From a virus: a DNA stretch of 49,401 nucleotides. Shown piece by piece: positions 1 through 7,304 of this stretch (positions are counted from its first letter, which is position 1; each line of letters begins with the position of its first letter). The position numbers and the translations under genes were made by a program. The notes under the pieces were generated by a model. It ran no database searches. It was not told the DNA's origin and worked only from the letters and a program-made list of their open reading frames with translations. The stretch is from positions 1 to 49,401 of the IMG/VR virus record IMGVR_UViG_3300048597_000641. One strand, written 5' to 3'.

Positions 1-984
1 TCAGTTTTGTGGTTTCAGAGCAGCGCGCACCACGTCGCCTTGCGCAGCAGCGTCACTACGCATGTAACCGCGCAGAACGCGCTCGCTCTTGTGGCCAGTC
101 TGTTTCTGAATCTTCCACTCGGCTTCGCCGGCCATCGATGCAAGGGTGGGTAGAGTAGCGCGCAGCGTGTGGCCTGCGAAGGGGGCAGAGTCCAGTCCGG
201 CCATTTCGGCGGCCAGCTTGACGATCTTTGCCACGGTTGCCGGGTTGATGTGATCGCGATCTTCGACCTTGTCATTGCGGCCGATCTTGCGAAAGACGGC
301 GCCGGCTTGAATGCCTGACGCGGTGATCCACGCTTCGTAGGCGGCGACCGGGCAGAGGTCGTGATACAGGCGCGGCACGTATTTCTCTGCGCCGCGGCCC
401 TCCTGGTCGGTCTTCGAGCGGGCAATATAGATCGTCATGCCGTGCGATGTGACAACGATGTCGCTCACCTTCAGCGCGGCCAGGTTGCCACGTCGCAGCG
501 CGCTGCCGACGCCCAGCAGGATGATGGCCTTCGACATTTGTCCGCGCAGGTCGCGTGGCAGCTCGTTGATGATGGTCTGGAGCTGCTCCGTCGTGAAGGC
601 ATCCTTCTTCAGTGGCCGGGTGCCGTTCTCGCGACGGATGCCGGCCATGACTGTACGCACCATCTGGTCTTTGCCCGGGTTATATTGCCCAGGGCGCTGC
701 TGGTGCATGAAGGTGATCGCGGCAAGCGCCTGCTCGATGGTGCTGACCTTGTAGCCGGCGTCGCCCAGGTGCGACAGGTAGGTGATGATCGTCACCGGTT
801 GCGCCGGCAACGATTCGCGCTTGGTCTGCTCGCACCAGGTTTTGAAAGCCTGCCATGCCTTGGCGTAGGCGCGGCGTGTGTTGCCGGCCTTCGAAGCGTT
901 CAGGTATTTGGAAATGCTGTCTTTTTCGGCATCGCTGAGCGACACTGAGATGGGCAGCGGGGTTTGCAGGACGATCTCTGTCAT
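1..984 (-). CDS. Cre-like tyrosine recombinase / phage integrase
   Basis: Site-specific tyrosine recombinase of 327 aa. The catalytic set is visible: Arg in ALRRGNL (about residue 164), Lys in ARSKTDQ, H272-x-x-R275 (GHTLRAT), H298 (TGHKS) and nucleophile Tyr307 (RGYMRSD). The N-terminal half looks like a SAM-like core-binding domain. Spacing of motifs, an IRREN element before the catalytic domain and the length resemble P1 Cre (343 aa) more than lambda Int; there is no obvious arm-binding domain. ATG at 984 directly follows a perfect lox-like inverted repeat (1001-1037), which suggests self-contained recombination and possibly autoregulation. The role could be integration or dimer resolution of a plasmid prophage. 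The recombinase family is certain; Cre-like function is inferred. Confidence 0.93.
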   Translation of the reverse strand: MTEIVLQTPLPISVSLSDAEKDSISKYLNASKAGNTRRAYAKAWQAFKTWCEQTKRESLPAQPVTIITYLSHLGDAGYKVSTIEQALAAITFMHQQRPGQYNPGKDQMVRTVMAGIRRENGTRPLKKDAFTTEQLQTIINELPRDLRGQMSKAIILLGVGSALRRGNLAALKVSDIVVTSHGMTIYIARSKTDQEGRGAEKYVPRLYHDLCPVAAYEAWITASGIQAGAVFRKIGRNDKVEDRDHINPATVAKIVKLAAEMAGLDSAPFAGHTLRATLPTLASMAGEAEWKIQKQTGHKSERVLRGYMRSDAAAQGDVVRAALKPQN

Positions 985-1000
985 TTCCTCACTTTGTCAC

Positions 1001-1037
1001 TACTAGGCGCGATAACGCCTGCTTATCGCGCCTAGTA
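1001..1037. repeat. Lox-like recombination site (perfect inverted repeat)
   Basis: Two perfect 15-bp arms, TACTAGGCGCGATAA at 1001-1015 and its exact complement at 1023-1037, flank the asymmetric 7-bp spacer CGCCTGC. This is the architecture of a simple tyrosine-recombinase core site (loxP and FRT have 13-bp arms and 8-bp spacers; lambda overlap is 7 bp). It lies 16 bp upstream of the recombinase start. No T-run follows it on either strand, which argues against an intrinsic terminator. Alternative: an operator for the recombinase gene. Confidence 0.7.
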
Positions 1038-1046
1038 AATCGAGTT

Positions 1047-1307
1047 TCAGAACGTCATATCGACGTTGTTCAGATCAGTCGTATTTGGCTCGGTGTGGCC
1101 TGGGCGCATGTCAATACGCCAGACCCCATCGGATTCCTGGGTCACAGCAGTCACCGTGTATAGCCAGAAGCCGGTTGGGACTTTCTCACTTAGCTTCAAT
1201 CCCACTTCTGGCAGCTCGTCGACGTATGTCTCCTGCAGCAGTTTGGGTGGGAACCCATCCTGCGCATGGAAGAATCTGACTGGGATGTTTCCGGTGTTCG
1301 TTTTCAT
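1047..1307 (-). CDS. Hypothetical protein, 86 aa
   Basis: Small protein with an even mix of charged and aromatic residues and no recognised domain, signal peptide or membrane segment. The sequence looks like a compact beta-rich fold (LYTVTAV, WRIDMRP). ATG at 1305-1307 is the only good start; the Shine-Dalgarno is weak. It lies between the HerA-like gene and the recombinase and is the last gene before the lox-like site. A role as recombination accessory factor is possible only from position. Confidence 0.6.
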   Translation of the reverse strand: MKTNTGNIPVRFFHAQDGFPPKLLQETYVDELPEVGLKLSEKVPTGFWLYTVTAVTQESDGVWRIDMRPGHTEPNTTDLNNVDMTF

Positions 1308-1358
1308 CGTTTTATTGGATTGCCTGTGAACTCAAGCAATGCCCGCAGGCTAAATTCG

Positions 1359-1381
1359 ATTTCTGAGAAAACGTCAGAAAT
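1359..1381. promoter_or_regulatory. Small inverted repeat between operon segments
   Basis: Arms ATTTCTGA (1359-1366) and TCAGAAAT (1374-1381) around a 7-bp AT-rich spacer, in the 82-bp gap between the HerA-like gene and the 86-aa gene. It may be an operator or a weak terminator/processing hairpin; there is no U-tract. Function unknown. Confidence 0.3.
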
Positions 1382-1389
1382 TCAATTTC

Positions 1390-3099
1390 TCAATCAAATA
1401 ATTCCTCACTTGCCCTCAGTTCATTGCGTCCGGTGATGAGCTCCAGCGTGCGCAGCCGGCTCAGCGCGTTGTTGAACCCGCCGCCGTCGGCTGAATAGTT
1501 CGTGGCAAAGGCCAGCTCAGTCTTCGTCCGCGATTTCGGCCATGCACCGGCGAGCACTTCGAGGATGGCACGCTCGGCCTTGCCAAGCTGGTTCAGCCAG
1601 TGCGCCAGCAGCGCGGCCCCGCTCGGCAGCGGTGTCCAGTTGCCGAGTGCATCGAGGCCGGCGTCGGTCGCGACCAACTGGTCGCCGGCGCGCTCAATGT
1701 AGCCTTTCGAGGTCAGCGCACTGACGGCATTGTTGAATCCGCCGCCGTTGATGGCGTAGCCAGTCAGGATGGCGATCTGGCGCTTTGATCGACCGGCTGG
1801 GTATTGTGCGAGCGCAGTCAGGATGGCGCGCTCCGCTTTGGGTAGCCCCACCCCGCCGGCGCTGGCTGGCTGACGTGGAGCGTTGACGCGCAGGTAGTTG
1901 CGTGCGCGTAGATCGGCCAGGGCCGGATCGACGCGCCGTGAGCTGTCAACGGCCGGCACATGCACTACGGCCTGTTTGGCTGTTGCCTCGCTTAGCGCTT
2001 GGTTGAATCGCTCAATGGACGCCTGCAGCCGGTTCTGCAATGCAGTCACGTTGTTGAGTGCATCTGTGATCGCCGCATTCAACTCGCGCCCGGCTGCCGT
2101 GATCTCCGCCGGCACCACTTGCACCTCGACACGCTGCACGATTGGCGCTGCGGGCGATGGGGCCGGCTGCCGCTTCAGTTGCTGCTCCAGATCAGCGATG
2201 CGCCGGCGCAACTCACGCGGGTCGTTGGCCTTCGACTGCTCTTCCGCTTCAGCGAGCGACTGCCTGATGATGCTGAGATCAACCTGCGCAAGCGTGGCCG
2301 GCTCGGTGATCGCTTCGTCCCCGTCGGGCGTGCGGCCAGAATCGAAGGTCTTGATGCGCGGGAATGCCACGCGCTGCAACACGCCCTGTTCCGGCGCCCA
2401 TACCCAACCCTCGCCACGCTGGAGGCGCGCGAGCGATTGCAACACCTCTCGCCCTTCCGCATCATCGGCCTGTCCAGATATCCACGCCTCGATGGCTTTG
2501 CGATCCTGCGGCGCCGTCAGTCGCATGGCGATAAGCGTGTTGGCCTGCGTGAGCACGTTCTTGTGCAGCACCGCCGGCCGCTGCGTGATCATCATCACGC
2601 GAAAGCCGCGCACGCGGCCGCGCCGCACGATGCGGTCTACCTGATGCAGCATGCGCTTCGACTCCGGCAACGGATTCTGCGGCGCGAATTCGTCGGCCTC
2701 ATCGATGATCAGGTGCAGCGGCGCGCGATTCAGTCGGTGGATCGCCTCGGCGAACTCGGTCACGAAGCGTTGCCGTGCACCGATGAGCATGTCGCTCAGG
2801 TCGATGACGAGCGGCAGATTGCGTGTGGCGATCAACTCGGCGACGGCATTGCCACTGGTCTCAGAGATCGGCGCGTCGCGATGCTCACCGCCCAAGATGA
2901 CGACGGGATAGCCGGCGTGCTGGCCGTCGGCGCTGGAGCGCAGGCCATACCACACGCCGGTGGGATCAATGACGCACACGCGCTGCTTGCGGTCGAGTAG
3001 CGACTCGACGATGCCCCGCGCGGTGTAGCTCTTGCCACTGCCGGTTTTGCCGACGATGGCGATATGCTGACTCAGGGCTTCGGTTGGGATCGCGCTCAT
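1390..3099 (-). CDS. HerA/FtsK-like ATPase with tandem winged-helix C-terminus
   Basis: P-loop ATPase of the HerA-FtsK class, 569 aa. Walker A is GKTGSGKS (residues 17-24) and Walker B is LIIDEADE (D133-E134), followed by a MITQRP element typical of HerA. A basic coiled-coil stretch (around 285-320) leads to two repeated winged-helix-like units, each with a core like GGGFNNA-x-S-L, near residues 440-500 and 515-565. Such ATPases pump or translocate DNA, usually with a nuclease partner; none is adjacent here. The start chosen is the ATG at 3099, which overlaps the upstream stop as ATGA; an upstream extension of 17 codons is less likely. Membership of the family is clear; the job in the phage (DNA processing, segregation or transfer) is inferred. 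Confidence 0.85.
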   Translation of the reverse strand: MSAIPTEALSQHIAIVGKTGSGKSYTARGIVESLLDRKQRVCVIDPTGVWYGLRSSADGQHAGYPVVILGGEHRDAPISETSGNAVAELIATRNLPLVIDLSDMLIGARQRFVTEFAEAIHRLNRAPLHLIIDEADEFAPQNPLPESKRMLHQVDRIVRRGRVRGFRVMMITQRPAVLHKNVLTQANTLIAMRLTAPQDRKAIEAWISGQADDAEGREVLQSLARLQRGEGWVWAPEQGVLQRVAFPRIKTFDSGRTPDGDEAITEPATLAQVDLSIIRQSLAEAEEQSKANDPRELRRRIADLEQQLKRQPAPSPAAPIVQRVEVQVVPAEITAAGRELNAAITDALNNVTALQNRLQASIERFNQALSEATAKQAVVHVPAVDSSRRVDPALADLRARNYLRVNAPRQPASAGGVGLPKAERAILTALAQYPAGRSKRQIAILTGYAINGGGFNNAVSALTSKGYIERAGDQLVATDAGLDALGNWTPLPSGAALLAHWLNQLGKAERAILEVLAGAWPKSRTKTELAFATNYSADGGGFNNALSRLRTLELITGRNELRASEELFD

Positions 3100-3323
3100 T
3101 TCATCTTCCTTGCGACGCGCTTGTCGCTGCCGATGTGATATCTGCCGCACACGACGCAGCGATAGATCGCCATGCGGCTGGGCCGGCCATGCGTCATCTC
3201 GATGCGCACGGCATCGGCTTCGGCGTGGCTGTCATATGCAATCTTGCGTTCGCAGCTTTCAGCCCGGCGAAGATCGCGGATGCGCTGGCGCCGGCGTGGA
3301 TCACGATACCGGCGCAGAGTCAT
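3096..3323 (-). CDS. Small Arg-rich zinc-ribbon-like protein
   Basis: 75-aa, very basic protein (many Arg in the first 30 residues) ending in a knuckle YRCVVCGRYHIGSDK; with the earlier Cys in ESCERK this could complete a metal site. Similar tiny zinc-knuckle proteins are common in phage early regions and usually bind nucleic acid. Both ends are ATGA overlaps (start at 3321-3323 with the HD gene stop; stop with the HerA-like start), which fixes the start over an ATG 24 bp upstream. Function unknown. Confidence 0.7.
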   Translation of the reverse strand: MTLRRYRDPRRRQRIRDLRRAESCERKIAYDSHAEADAVRIEMTHGRPSRMAIYRCVVCGRYHIGSDKRVARKMK

Positions 3324-3769
3324 TGCATCTCCTCTGCGCGCAGCCACACCAGGTAGCGCGCATATTTCTCACGGAAGCGCACCGCCACATCTGCCGGCAA
3401 ATCGACATAGCGCCACTCGGATGAGTTGTCTGTCGAATCTGCGATCTTCACGCGGCGGGCAACGGGGTTGGCGCGCACGCGGCGGATGTAGTCGATCTGC
3501 GGCTCGCCGGTGCGGTGCGTGACTGCATCGACGGCGTCGGCAATCTCGTCGCCAAAGCACCCGCGGATGTCTTCGACCGTGATGTAGGTGTCTTCGACCA
3601 CGTCATGCAGCCAGGCGACAACGCGGTCGGTGGGATCGTGCAACTGCGCGACAACGCGCGCGATGTGGCTGATGTAGCTGCGCGCGCTGCGGTCGGCCTG
3701 ACCGGCATGCACCGATGCGGCCAACGCGGCGGCACGACACTCGATGCGCGCCTCCTCAGTGATGACCAT
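3320..3769 (-). CDS. HD-domain hydrolase, SpoT/MESH1-like (putative alarmone hydrolase)
   Basis: 149 aa. Motifs match the hydrolase half of RelA/SpoT and small alarmone hydrolases: H35 (YISHIARVV), H55-D56 with E59-D60 (WLHDVVED), the FGDEIADAVDAVTHR segment and D111 (KIADSTDN). The HDxxED pattern is what distinguishes (p)ppGpp hydrolases from synthetases; no synthetase or TGS domain is present. It would act in the cytoplasm on alarmones such as (p)ppGpp or (pp)pApp. AAGGAG four bases before the ATG at 3769 fixes the start, shortening the longer open frame by 16 codons. Known phage relatives neutralise toxic alarmone synthetases; that role here is inference. Confidence 0.8.
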   Translation of the reverse strand: MVITEEARIECRAAALAASVHAGQADRSARSYISHIARVVAQLHDPTDRVVAWLHDVVEDTYITVEDIRGCFGDEIADAVDAVTHRTGEPQIDYIRRVRANPVARRVKIADSTDNSSEWRYVDLPADVAVRFREKYARYLVWLRAEEMQ

Positions 3770-4118
3770 TGCGCTCCTTGATTTCATTGATGGCTTGCTC
3801 GAACGGTTCGCCAACATGCGGCCACATCTCCAGCCACGTGCGTACCTGCTGCAGGTCGTAGTTCGGCCAGACGTGCAGGGTAAACACGACGGGTTCCTGC
3901 GCCGGCGCGCTCGGCATTACCGGCTGCCCGATGATGATGCGCATCAGTTGCGGCGCATCGTTTTCGTCAAGCGAGATCGGCTTGAGATTACCGAACAGGA
4001 TGCACTCGGTTTTGAGGAACGAGCGCGCCGGCGCGCTGACGGCGTAGAGCATCAGACAGCGGTCGCATTGCTCAGACTGCTCGATGACAAGTTCGCGGTT
4101 CGGTTGTGGTTTGTTCAA
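3756..4118 (-). CDS. Hypothetical protein, 120 aa (TTG start)
   Basis: No recognised domain. It contains a Cys pair (EQCDRCL) near residue 20 and a soluble mixed alpha/beta composition. AGGAG four bases before a TTG at 4116-4118 makes that the likely start; an upstream in-frame TTG at 4133 lacks a ribosome site and overlaps the preceding gene. Its 3' end overlaps the HD gene by 14 bp. It sits between the RuvB-like ATPase and the HD protein and is presumably co-translated with them. Function unknown. Confidence 0.6.
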   Translation of the reverse strand: MNKPQPNRELVIEQSEQCDRCLMLYAVSAPARSFLKTECILFGNLKPISLDENDAPQLMRIIIGQPVMPSAPAQEPVVFTLHVWPNYDLQQVRTWLEMWPHVGEPFEQAINEIKERNGHH

Positions 4119-4125
4119 TGTGCTC

Positions 4126-5199
4126 CTATGCAAACAGTGCCGGTTGCCGGGGTGTTTCCAGTGACTTCTTCAGCGCGTCCAGCGCCTCACGCCCGCTGAG
4201 GCCGTGCGGGTCCACGATGTTGACGCGGGTGATCTCGCGTCCATCGCGCAGTTGCCGGATGTAGCCAAGCTGCACGAGATACGGCTCGATCTCATCGCGC
4301 ACGCGCTCGGACTCGACATCTGGCAGCATCGACAGCAGCCGGCGCTCGCCCACCGGCCCACCCTCTCGCGCCAGCACCTCCAGATATTGCAGGTCGTTGA
4401 GTGTCAGGCCGTTGCGTGAGGCGATGCCGCGCCCGAGCATGACGCGGCGCACGCATTCATCGATGTTGGCGCCTTCGCTAATAGCGATCTCGTCACGCAC
4501 GTCGCGCGCAATGTCCAGCGCGGCGCGGGGCACGCGCCGGCCACACATGGCGATGCGGGTGTGAATCTCCGCCGGCAGATCGGCGAAGCGGCGCGCCACG
4601 ATCTGCGCGACCTCCTCGACTGTGTAGCGCGACAGGACGATCTCGGTGCAGCGCGAGCGGAAGGCGTCATCCAGCTCGCTGGCCTTCGTGGTGGCGAAGA
4701 TGAAGAAGGCCTGTTTGAGCACCGCGACGAAGCGACCATCGCGGCCTTTGATGACGGCGCTGCGGTCGTCGCTTTCTATCGCGGTGAGCAGGCTCTCCTG
4801 CGTGCGCAGGCCGAGCGTGTGCACCTCGTCGATCATCACCGCGAAAGGTGGATATTCCAGGACGCGCATACCGCTCTGCTCGCCGGTGTGCTTGGCGGTC
4901 TGGCCGACGGTGAACAACTTCTCGTCGATCATGTCGAACAATTCCTCGCGTGTCTTTACGGCGTGGCCGTCGAGCCGGATGAACGGCACACCGAGCGCGC
5001 CGGCGACGCGCTTCGACAAATCCGTCTTGCCGGTGCTGGCCGGCCCCACCAGCAGGAACGTGCGGTCGAGATAGATCGGCTCGCGGCTGAGTGCGATGGC
5101 CAGTGAGCGCTTGACGGCATACACGGCGTTGCTTTGGCCGATGAAGCCGTCGAAGGCCTTTTCGACGGTGCTGCGGATGTTGGTGGTGATCGCGGTCAT
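4126..5199 (-). CDS. RuvB-like AAA+ ATPase
   Basis: 357 aa, near the usual RuvB length. Walker A GPASTGKT (52-59), Walker B MIDEVH (D124-E125), sensor-1 FATTKASEL (about 169-176), arginine finger region FRSRC (R181/R183), then an AAA+ lid and a C-terminal winged helix (SLPDVESERVRDEIEPYL-like segment). The opening IGQ / AVKRSLAIAL layout is as in RuvB. RuvB drives Holliday-junction branch migration, but no RuvA or RuvC-like gene is nearby. The start at 5199 overlaps the upstream stop (TGATG) with AGGAG 11 bases before it. Likely acts in phage DNA recombination or replication; could instead load a different machine. Confidence 0.85.
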   Translation of the reverse strand: MTAITTNIRSTVEKAFDGFIGQSNAVYAVKRSLAIALSREPIYLDRTFLLVGPASTGKTDLSKRVAGALGVPFIRLDGHAVKTREELFDMIDEKLFTVGQTAKHTGEQSGMRVLEYPPFAVMIDEVHTLGLRTQESLLTAIESDDRSAVIKGRDGRFVAVLKQAFFIFATTKASELDDAFRSRCTEIVLSRYTVEEVAQIVARRFADLPAEIHTRIAMCGRRVPRAALDIARDVRDEIAISEGANIDECVRRVMLGRGIASRNGLTLNDLQYLEVLAREGGPVGERRLLSMLPDVESERVRDEIEPYLVQLGYIRQLRDGREITRVNIVDPHGLSGREALDALKKSLETPRQPALFA

Positions 5200-5510
5200 C
5201 AGAACAGGCTCTCCTGTTTGGCTTGTGGTGCGGTCGGCTCCAGCTTCACTAGCCGCAGACAGTAGCCCACCCAACTGTTGATGCCTGGCTCGATCTCTGC
5301 CGGCGTGCTGCTCGATACGCGATAACCAACGCGCTTCAGGTAAGCGACGAAGATTTTCATTTCGGCTTCGTCCGGCGCTTTGTTCACGCGCGTGATGATG
5401 AGTTGTTGGTTGTCGGCGTCGTAGTCGAGGCGAGCACCCCGCTCCAGATGCGCTGGCGTCGCGCGCCTGCCGGCGATGGTCTCGCTGAGAATAAATGCCA
5501 GTGGTTCCAT
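5199..5510 (-). CDS. Hypothetical protein, 103 aa, first gene of operon
   Basis: No domain recognised. The C-terminus QAKQESLF resembles a short clamp-binding tail (QxxLF-type), a motif by which many DNA-repair proteins dock on the sliding clamp; this is suggestive only. It is translated from the ATG at 5510, just 15 bases after a dyad operator (5525-5563), and its stop overlaps the start of the RuvB-like gene, so it leads the accessory DNA-processing operon. Confidence 0.6.
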   Translation of the reverse strand: MEPLAFILSETIAGRRATPAHLERGARLDYDADNQQLIITRVNKAPDEAEMKIFVAYLKRVGYRVSSSTPAEIEPGINSWVGYCLRLVKLEPTAPQAKQESLF

Positions 5511-5524
5511 ATTTTGTGTTTGTG

Positions 5525-5563
5525 AGTAACCCGAAATGCTGTGTTTGCGCGTTTCGGGTTACT
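5525..5563 (-). promoter_or_regulatory. 39-bp dyad operator, copy 1
   Basis: Arms AGTAACCCGAAA (5525-5536) and TTTCGGGTTACT (5552-5563) form a perfect 12-bp dyad with a 15-bp spacer, 15 bp before the 5510 start. The same GTAACCCG / CGGGTTAC core with identical 21-bp core spacing recurs at 7259-7297. The placement before two operon heads indicates a shared regulator-binding site. Confidence 0.6.
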
Positions 5564-5588
5564 ATGAATTCCTGCGAAGTGGTGTTTC

Positions 5589-5687
5589 CTACCTGATGAT
5601 CTGTGCCAAAGCGAACCCGAAAACAATTCCCAGCGCCATTCCAAGAAGGAGAAAAACGAGTGGGTAGTTAATTTCTCGTTTGTTCAT
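5589..5687 (-). CDS. 32-aa single-pass membrane micro-protein
   Basis: Reading the minus strand from the ATG at 5687 gives 32 codons ending in TAG. After a polar head (MNKREINYP) comes a hydrophobic helix LVFLLLGMALGIVFGFALAQ with a small-residue GxxxG-like pattern that favours helix packing. AGGA from the end of the upstream gene lies six bases before the start, and only two bases separate the genes. Placement at the end of the membrane-protein operon supports it. Function unknown. Confidence 0.55.
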   Translation of the reverse strand: MNKREINYPLVFLLLGMALGIVFGFALAQIIR

Positions 5688-5689
5688 GT

Positions 5690-6121
5690 TTATTCCTTCG
5701 CGTGTTGGCGCTGCGCGAGCCAGTCACGCAAAACATCATCGTCAACACAAAACACATATTCGCGCCACACCCGTTCGATCAACCCTGCCCTGCGCAGGAT
5801 GTTGATTGCGCTGTGATGCAGCGATGCGCTGCCATGCGATTCCGGGCAACCTGCAAAAACGGCGGCGCGATTCGTAACGCCGTGCGTCACCATCCATGTG
5901 ATGACCGCCTCTTTGCGCTCGGCGCGGCTCAACGTGCGCGCTGGCGCATCGTGTCCAGTTTTTGTCTCGTGTCCATAGACCTGAGACTTACCCACCCACC
6001 TACCCACCTGCCCACCCTGGGGTAAGTCAGCGGTTTTCGGGCAGGGCAGCACCTGCACGCCGGCAGGGGGGTGCAACTCACTACGCGCGCGCACGCGGAT
6101 GTGGTCAGGTCTATTCATCAT
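5690..6121 (-). CDS. Hypothetical protein with winged-helix-like C-terminus
   Basis: 143 aa. The C-terminal half (about residues 75-140) has the helix pattern of a winged helix: RAERKEAVITWMVTHG, then a recognition-like helix SALHHSAINILRRAGLI-type and a short wing before VLRDWL. The N-terminal half is Pro/Gly-rich and disordered-looking. It starts at a double ATG (6121/6118) overlapping the previous stop. Its mRNA contains a G-quadruplex-type tract (5991-6017). Probably a DNA-binding accessory protein; unrecognised family. Confidence 0.55.
   Translation of the reverse strand: MMNRPDHIRVRARSELHPPAGVQVLPCPKTADLPQGGQVGRWVGKSQVYGHETKTGHDAPARTLSRAERKEAVITWMVTHGVTNRAAVFAGCPESHGSASLHHSAINILRRAGLIERVWREYVFCVDDDVLRDWLAQRQHAKE
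5991..6017 (-). other. G-quadruplex-type motif in coding mRNA
   Basis: The plus strand has CCCACCCACC, TACCCACCTG and CCCACCC in succession, so the transcribed minus strand carries five GGG runs separated by loops of one to five bases. This satisfies the usual intramolecular G-quadruplex pattern and lies inside the 143-aa gene. Confidence 0.5.
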
Positions 6122-6818
6122 TGATCTCACCATCCCCGTAAATCCACTCGCGGTCCTTGCCCTGCTGCGCCGGCGTGCACATGCCCCACCCCGCCAGCAC
6201 ATCAAGCGCCTTTGAAATGTGGCCGTTCGATGTGATGTTGCACAGCCGGCGCACGTTGTCCTGTGTGGGCGGGATCTGCTGCAAATACATGCGGTTGTGG
6301 ATGTCGGTCGCCATGTTGATAAGCATGTCGCGACTGATCATCTGGTTGTCGCCGGCCTTTACCAGATCGGCTTTAGCGACCTGCGTCGGGCGCTGCGATT
6401 GCGCCGGCGGGTTGATCTGGATCGGCGTGCGGTTCATGCTCTGGCCGGTGATCTGAATCAGCGCGCCCATCACGGCGCTGTTCTGCTCGATGGACGAGCG
6501 AACAAGTTGGTTGGTTTCACTAACTTGTTGCGCCACGCCGGCGACGCTGGCCTTGCTGGTCTCACGAATGACCCAAATCAGCACAGGAATGCCACCAACC
6601 AGAATGGCGATGAGTGCGCACGACACAACGGTGAGCAGTAGCGCAACCTTGTAATCAGCAACAAATTCGCCCACAAACAAACGCACGAGAATGAACGCGC
6701 CGACGAGCACGCCGGCGATATACAGCATGAAGCGCGGCCCTTCGCGCAGCACGTTTGCACCCCAGCCGGACGACCGCTCAGTCGTCACGCCGGCGTCGTT
6801 GTTCACCACTTGCGCCAT
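6111..6818 (-). CDS. Two-TM membrane protein with winged-helix-like tail
   Basis: 235 aa. Two strong membrane segments (FMLYIAGVLVGAFILVRLF near residue 30 and a longer one, VALLLTVVSCALIAILVGG plus IPVLIWVI, near 58-85), then a coiled region (VAQQVSETNQLVRSSIEQNS) and a soluble C-terminus that looks like a winged helix (NVRRLCNITSNGHISKALDVL). The chosen ATG (6818) follows GAGGA; it overlaps the upstream gene by 16 bp. A membrane-anchored DNA-binding protein is plausible; unknown function. Confidence 0.65.
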   Translation of the reverse strand: MAQVVNNDAGVTTERSSGWGANVLREGPRFMLYIAGVLVGAFILVRLFVGEFVADYKVALLLTVVSCALIAILVGGIPVLIWVIRETSKASVAGVAQQVSETNQLVRSSIEQNSAVMGALIQITGQSMNRTPIQINPPAQSQRPTQVAKADLVKAGDNQMISRDMLINMATDIHNRMYLQQIPPTQDNVRRLCNITSNGHISKALDVLAGWGMCTPAQQGKDREWIYGDGEINDE

Positions 6819-7246
6819 TTGCTTGCCATCCTCATCAGTGCGCCCACGCTGGCGCACATCAGCACAATTCCGATCACGCACCACAGCTCTATAGGCAGCC
6901 CCGTGTGCACATCGTCCGGCGCCGGTGTGCTCGTCGGCGCGGCAGTCGGCGCCAATGTTTCAGTTGGCATACTGGTTGCTGTTGGCACCGGCGTGTTGGT
7001 GGGTCGTGGCGTTGCTGTGGGCGCGTCGGTCGCCGTCGGTGCTGGCGTCCATGTGGGCGCTAGTGTCGCCGATGGCAGCGGCGTAGCCGTCGGCGGCGCT
7101 TCGCGCGTGATCACTGCCCGGGCAGTCGCACGCGCTGCGCTCACCACAGCCGTCGCTTCCTCGCAGCCTGGCACTGTGCACTGTGCAACTGCTGGCTGCG
7201 CAATCATCACGCATGAGATCAACGTCGCCACCATCCTCCTCGTCAT
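6803..7246 (-). CDS. Secreted/anchored Pro-Thr-rich protein
   Basis: 147 aa. An N-terminal signal peptide (MTRRMVATLISCVMIAQPAVA) precedes two Cys, a linker of about 60 residues made of PTATP/PTNTPVPT-type repeats, and a C-terminal membrane helix (LWCVIGIVLMCASVGALM). Pro/Thr linkers of this style are a hallmark of Chloroflexota surface proteins. It would be displayed outside the membrane. It heads an operon behind the dyad operator at 7259-7297. It may alter the lysogen surface (for example superinfection exclusion); that is inference. Confidence 0.75.
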   Translation of the reverse strand: MTRRMVATLISCVMIAQPAVAQCTVPGCEEATAVVSAARATARAVITREAPPTATPLPSATLAPTWTPAPTATDAPTATPRPTNTPVPTATSMPTETLAPTAAPTSTPAPDDVHTGLPIELWCVIGIVLMCASVGALMRMASKWRKW

Positions 7247-7258
7247 GTTGCTTTTCTC

Positions 7259-7297
7259 AGTAACCCGAAACGCATATCAGGAGCATTGCGGGTTACC
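7259..7297 (-). promoter_or_regulatory. 39-bp dyad operator, copy 2
   Basis: GTAACCCG (7260-7267) and CGGGTTAC (7289-7296) with a 21-bp spacer, the same geometry as the 5525-5563 copy; flanking AAA after the left arm is also conserved. It ends 13 bp before the start of the Pro/Thr-rich protein at 7246. Likely regulator site shared by both operons. Confidence 0.6.
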
Positions 7298-7304
7298 TCA
7301 TCGT

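Noticed and set aside
1001-1037. Inverted repeat as a rho-independent terminator
   Set aside because: No T-run on either side of the 15-bp stem; the arm and spacer lengths suit a recombinase core site better.
1999-3000. Long plus-strand open frame opposite the HerA-like gene (333 codons)
   Set aside because: It is antisense to a gene with clear Walker motifs and ATGA linkage. Composition is Arg/His/Leu-rich as expected for a high-GC shadow frame, and there is no ribosome site.
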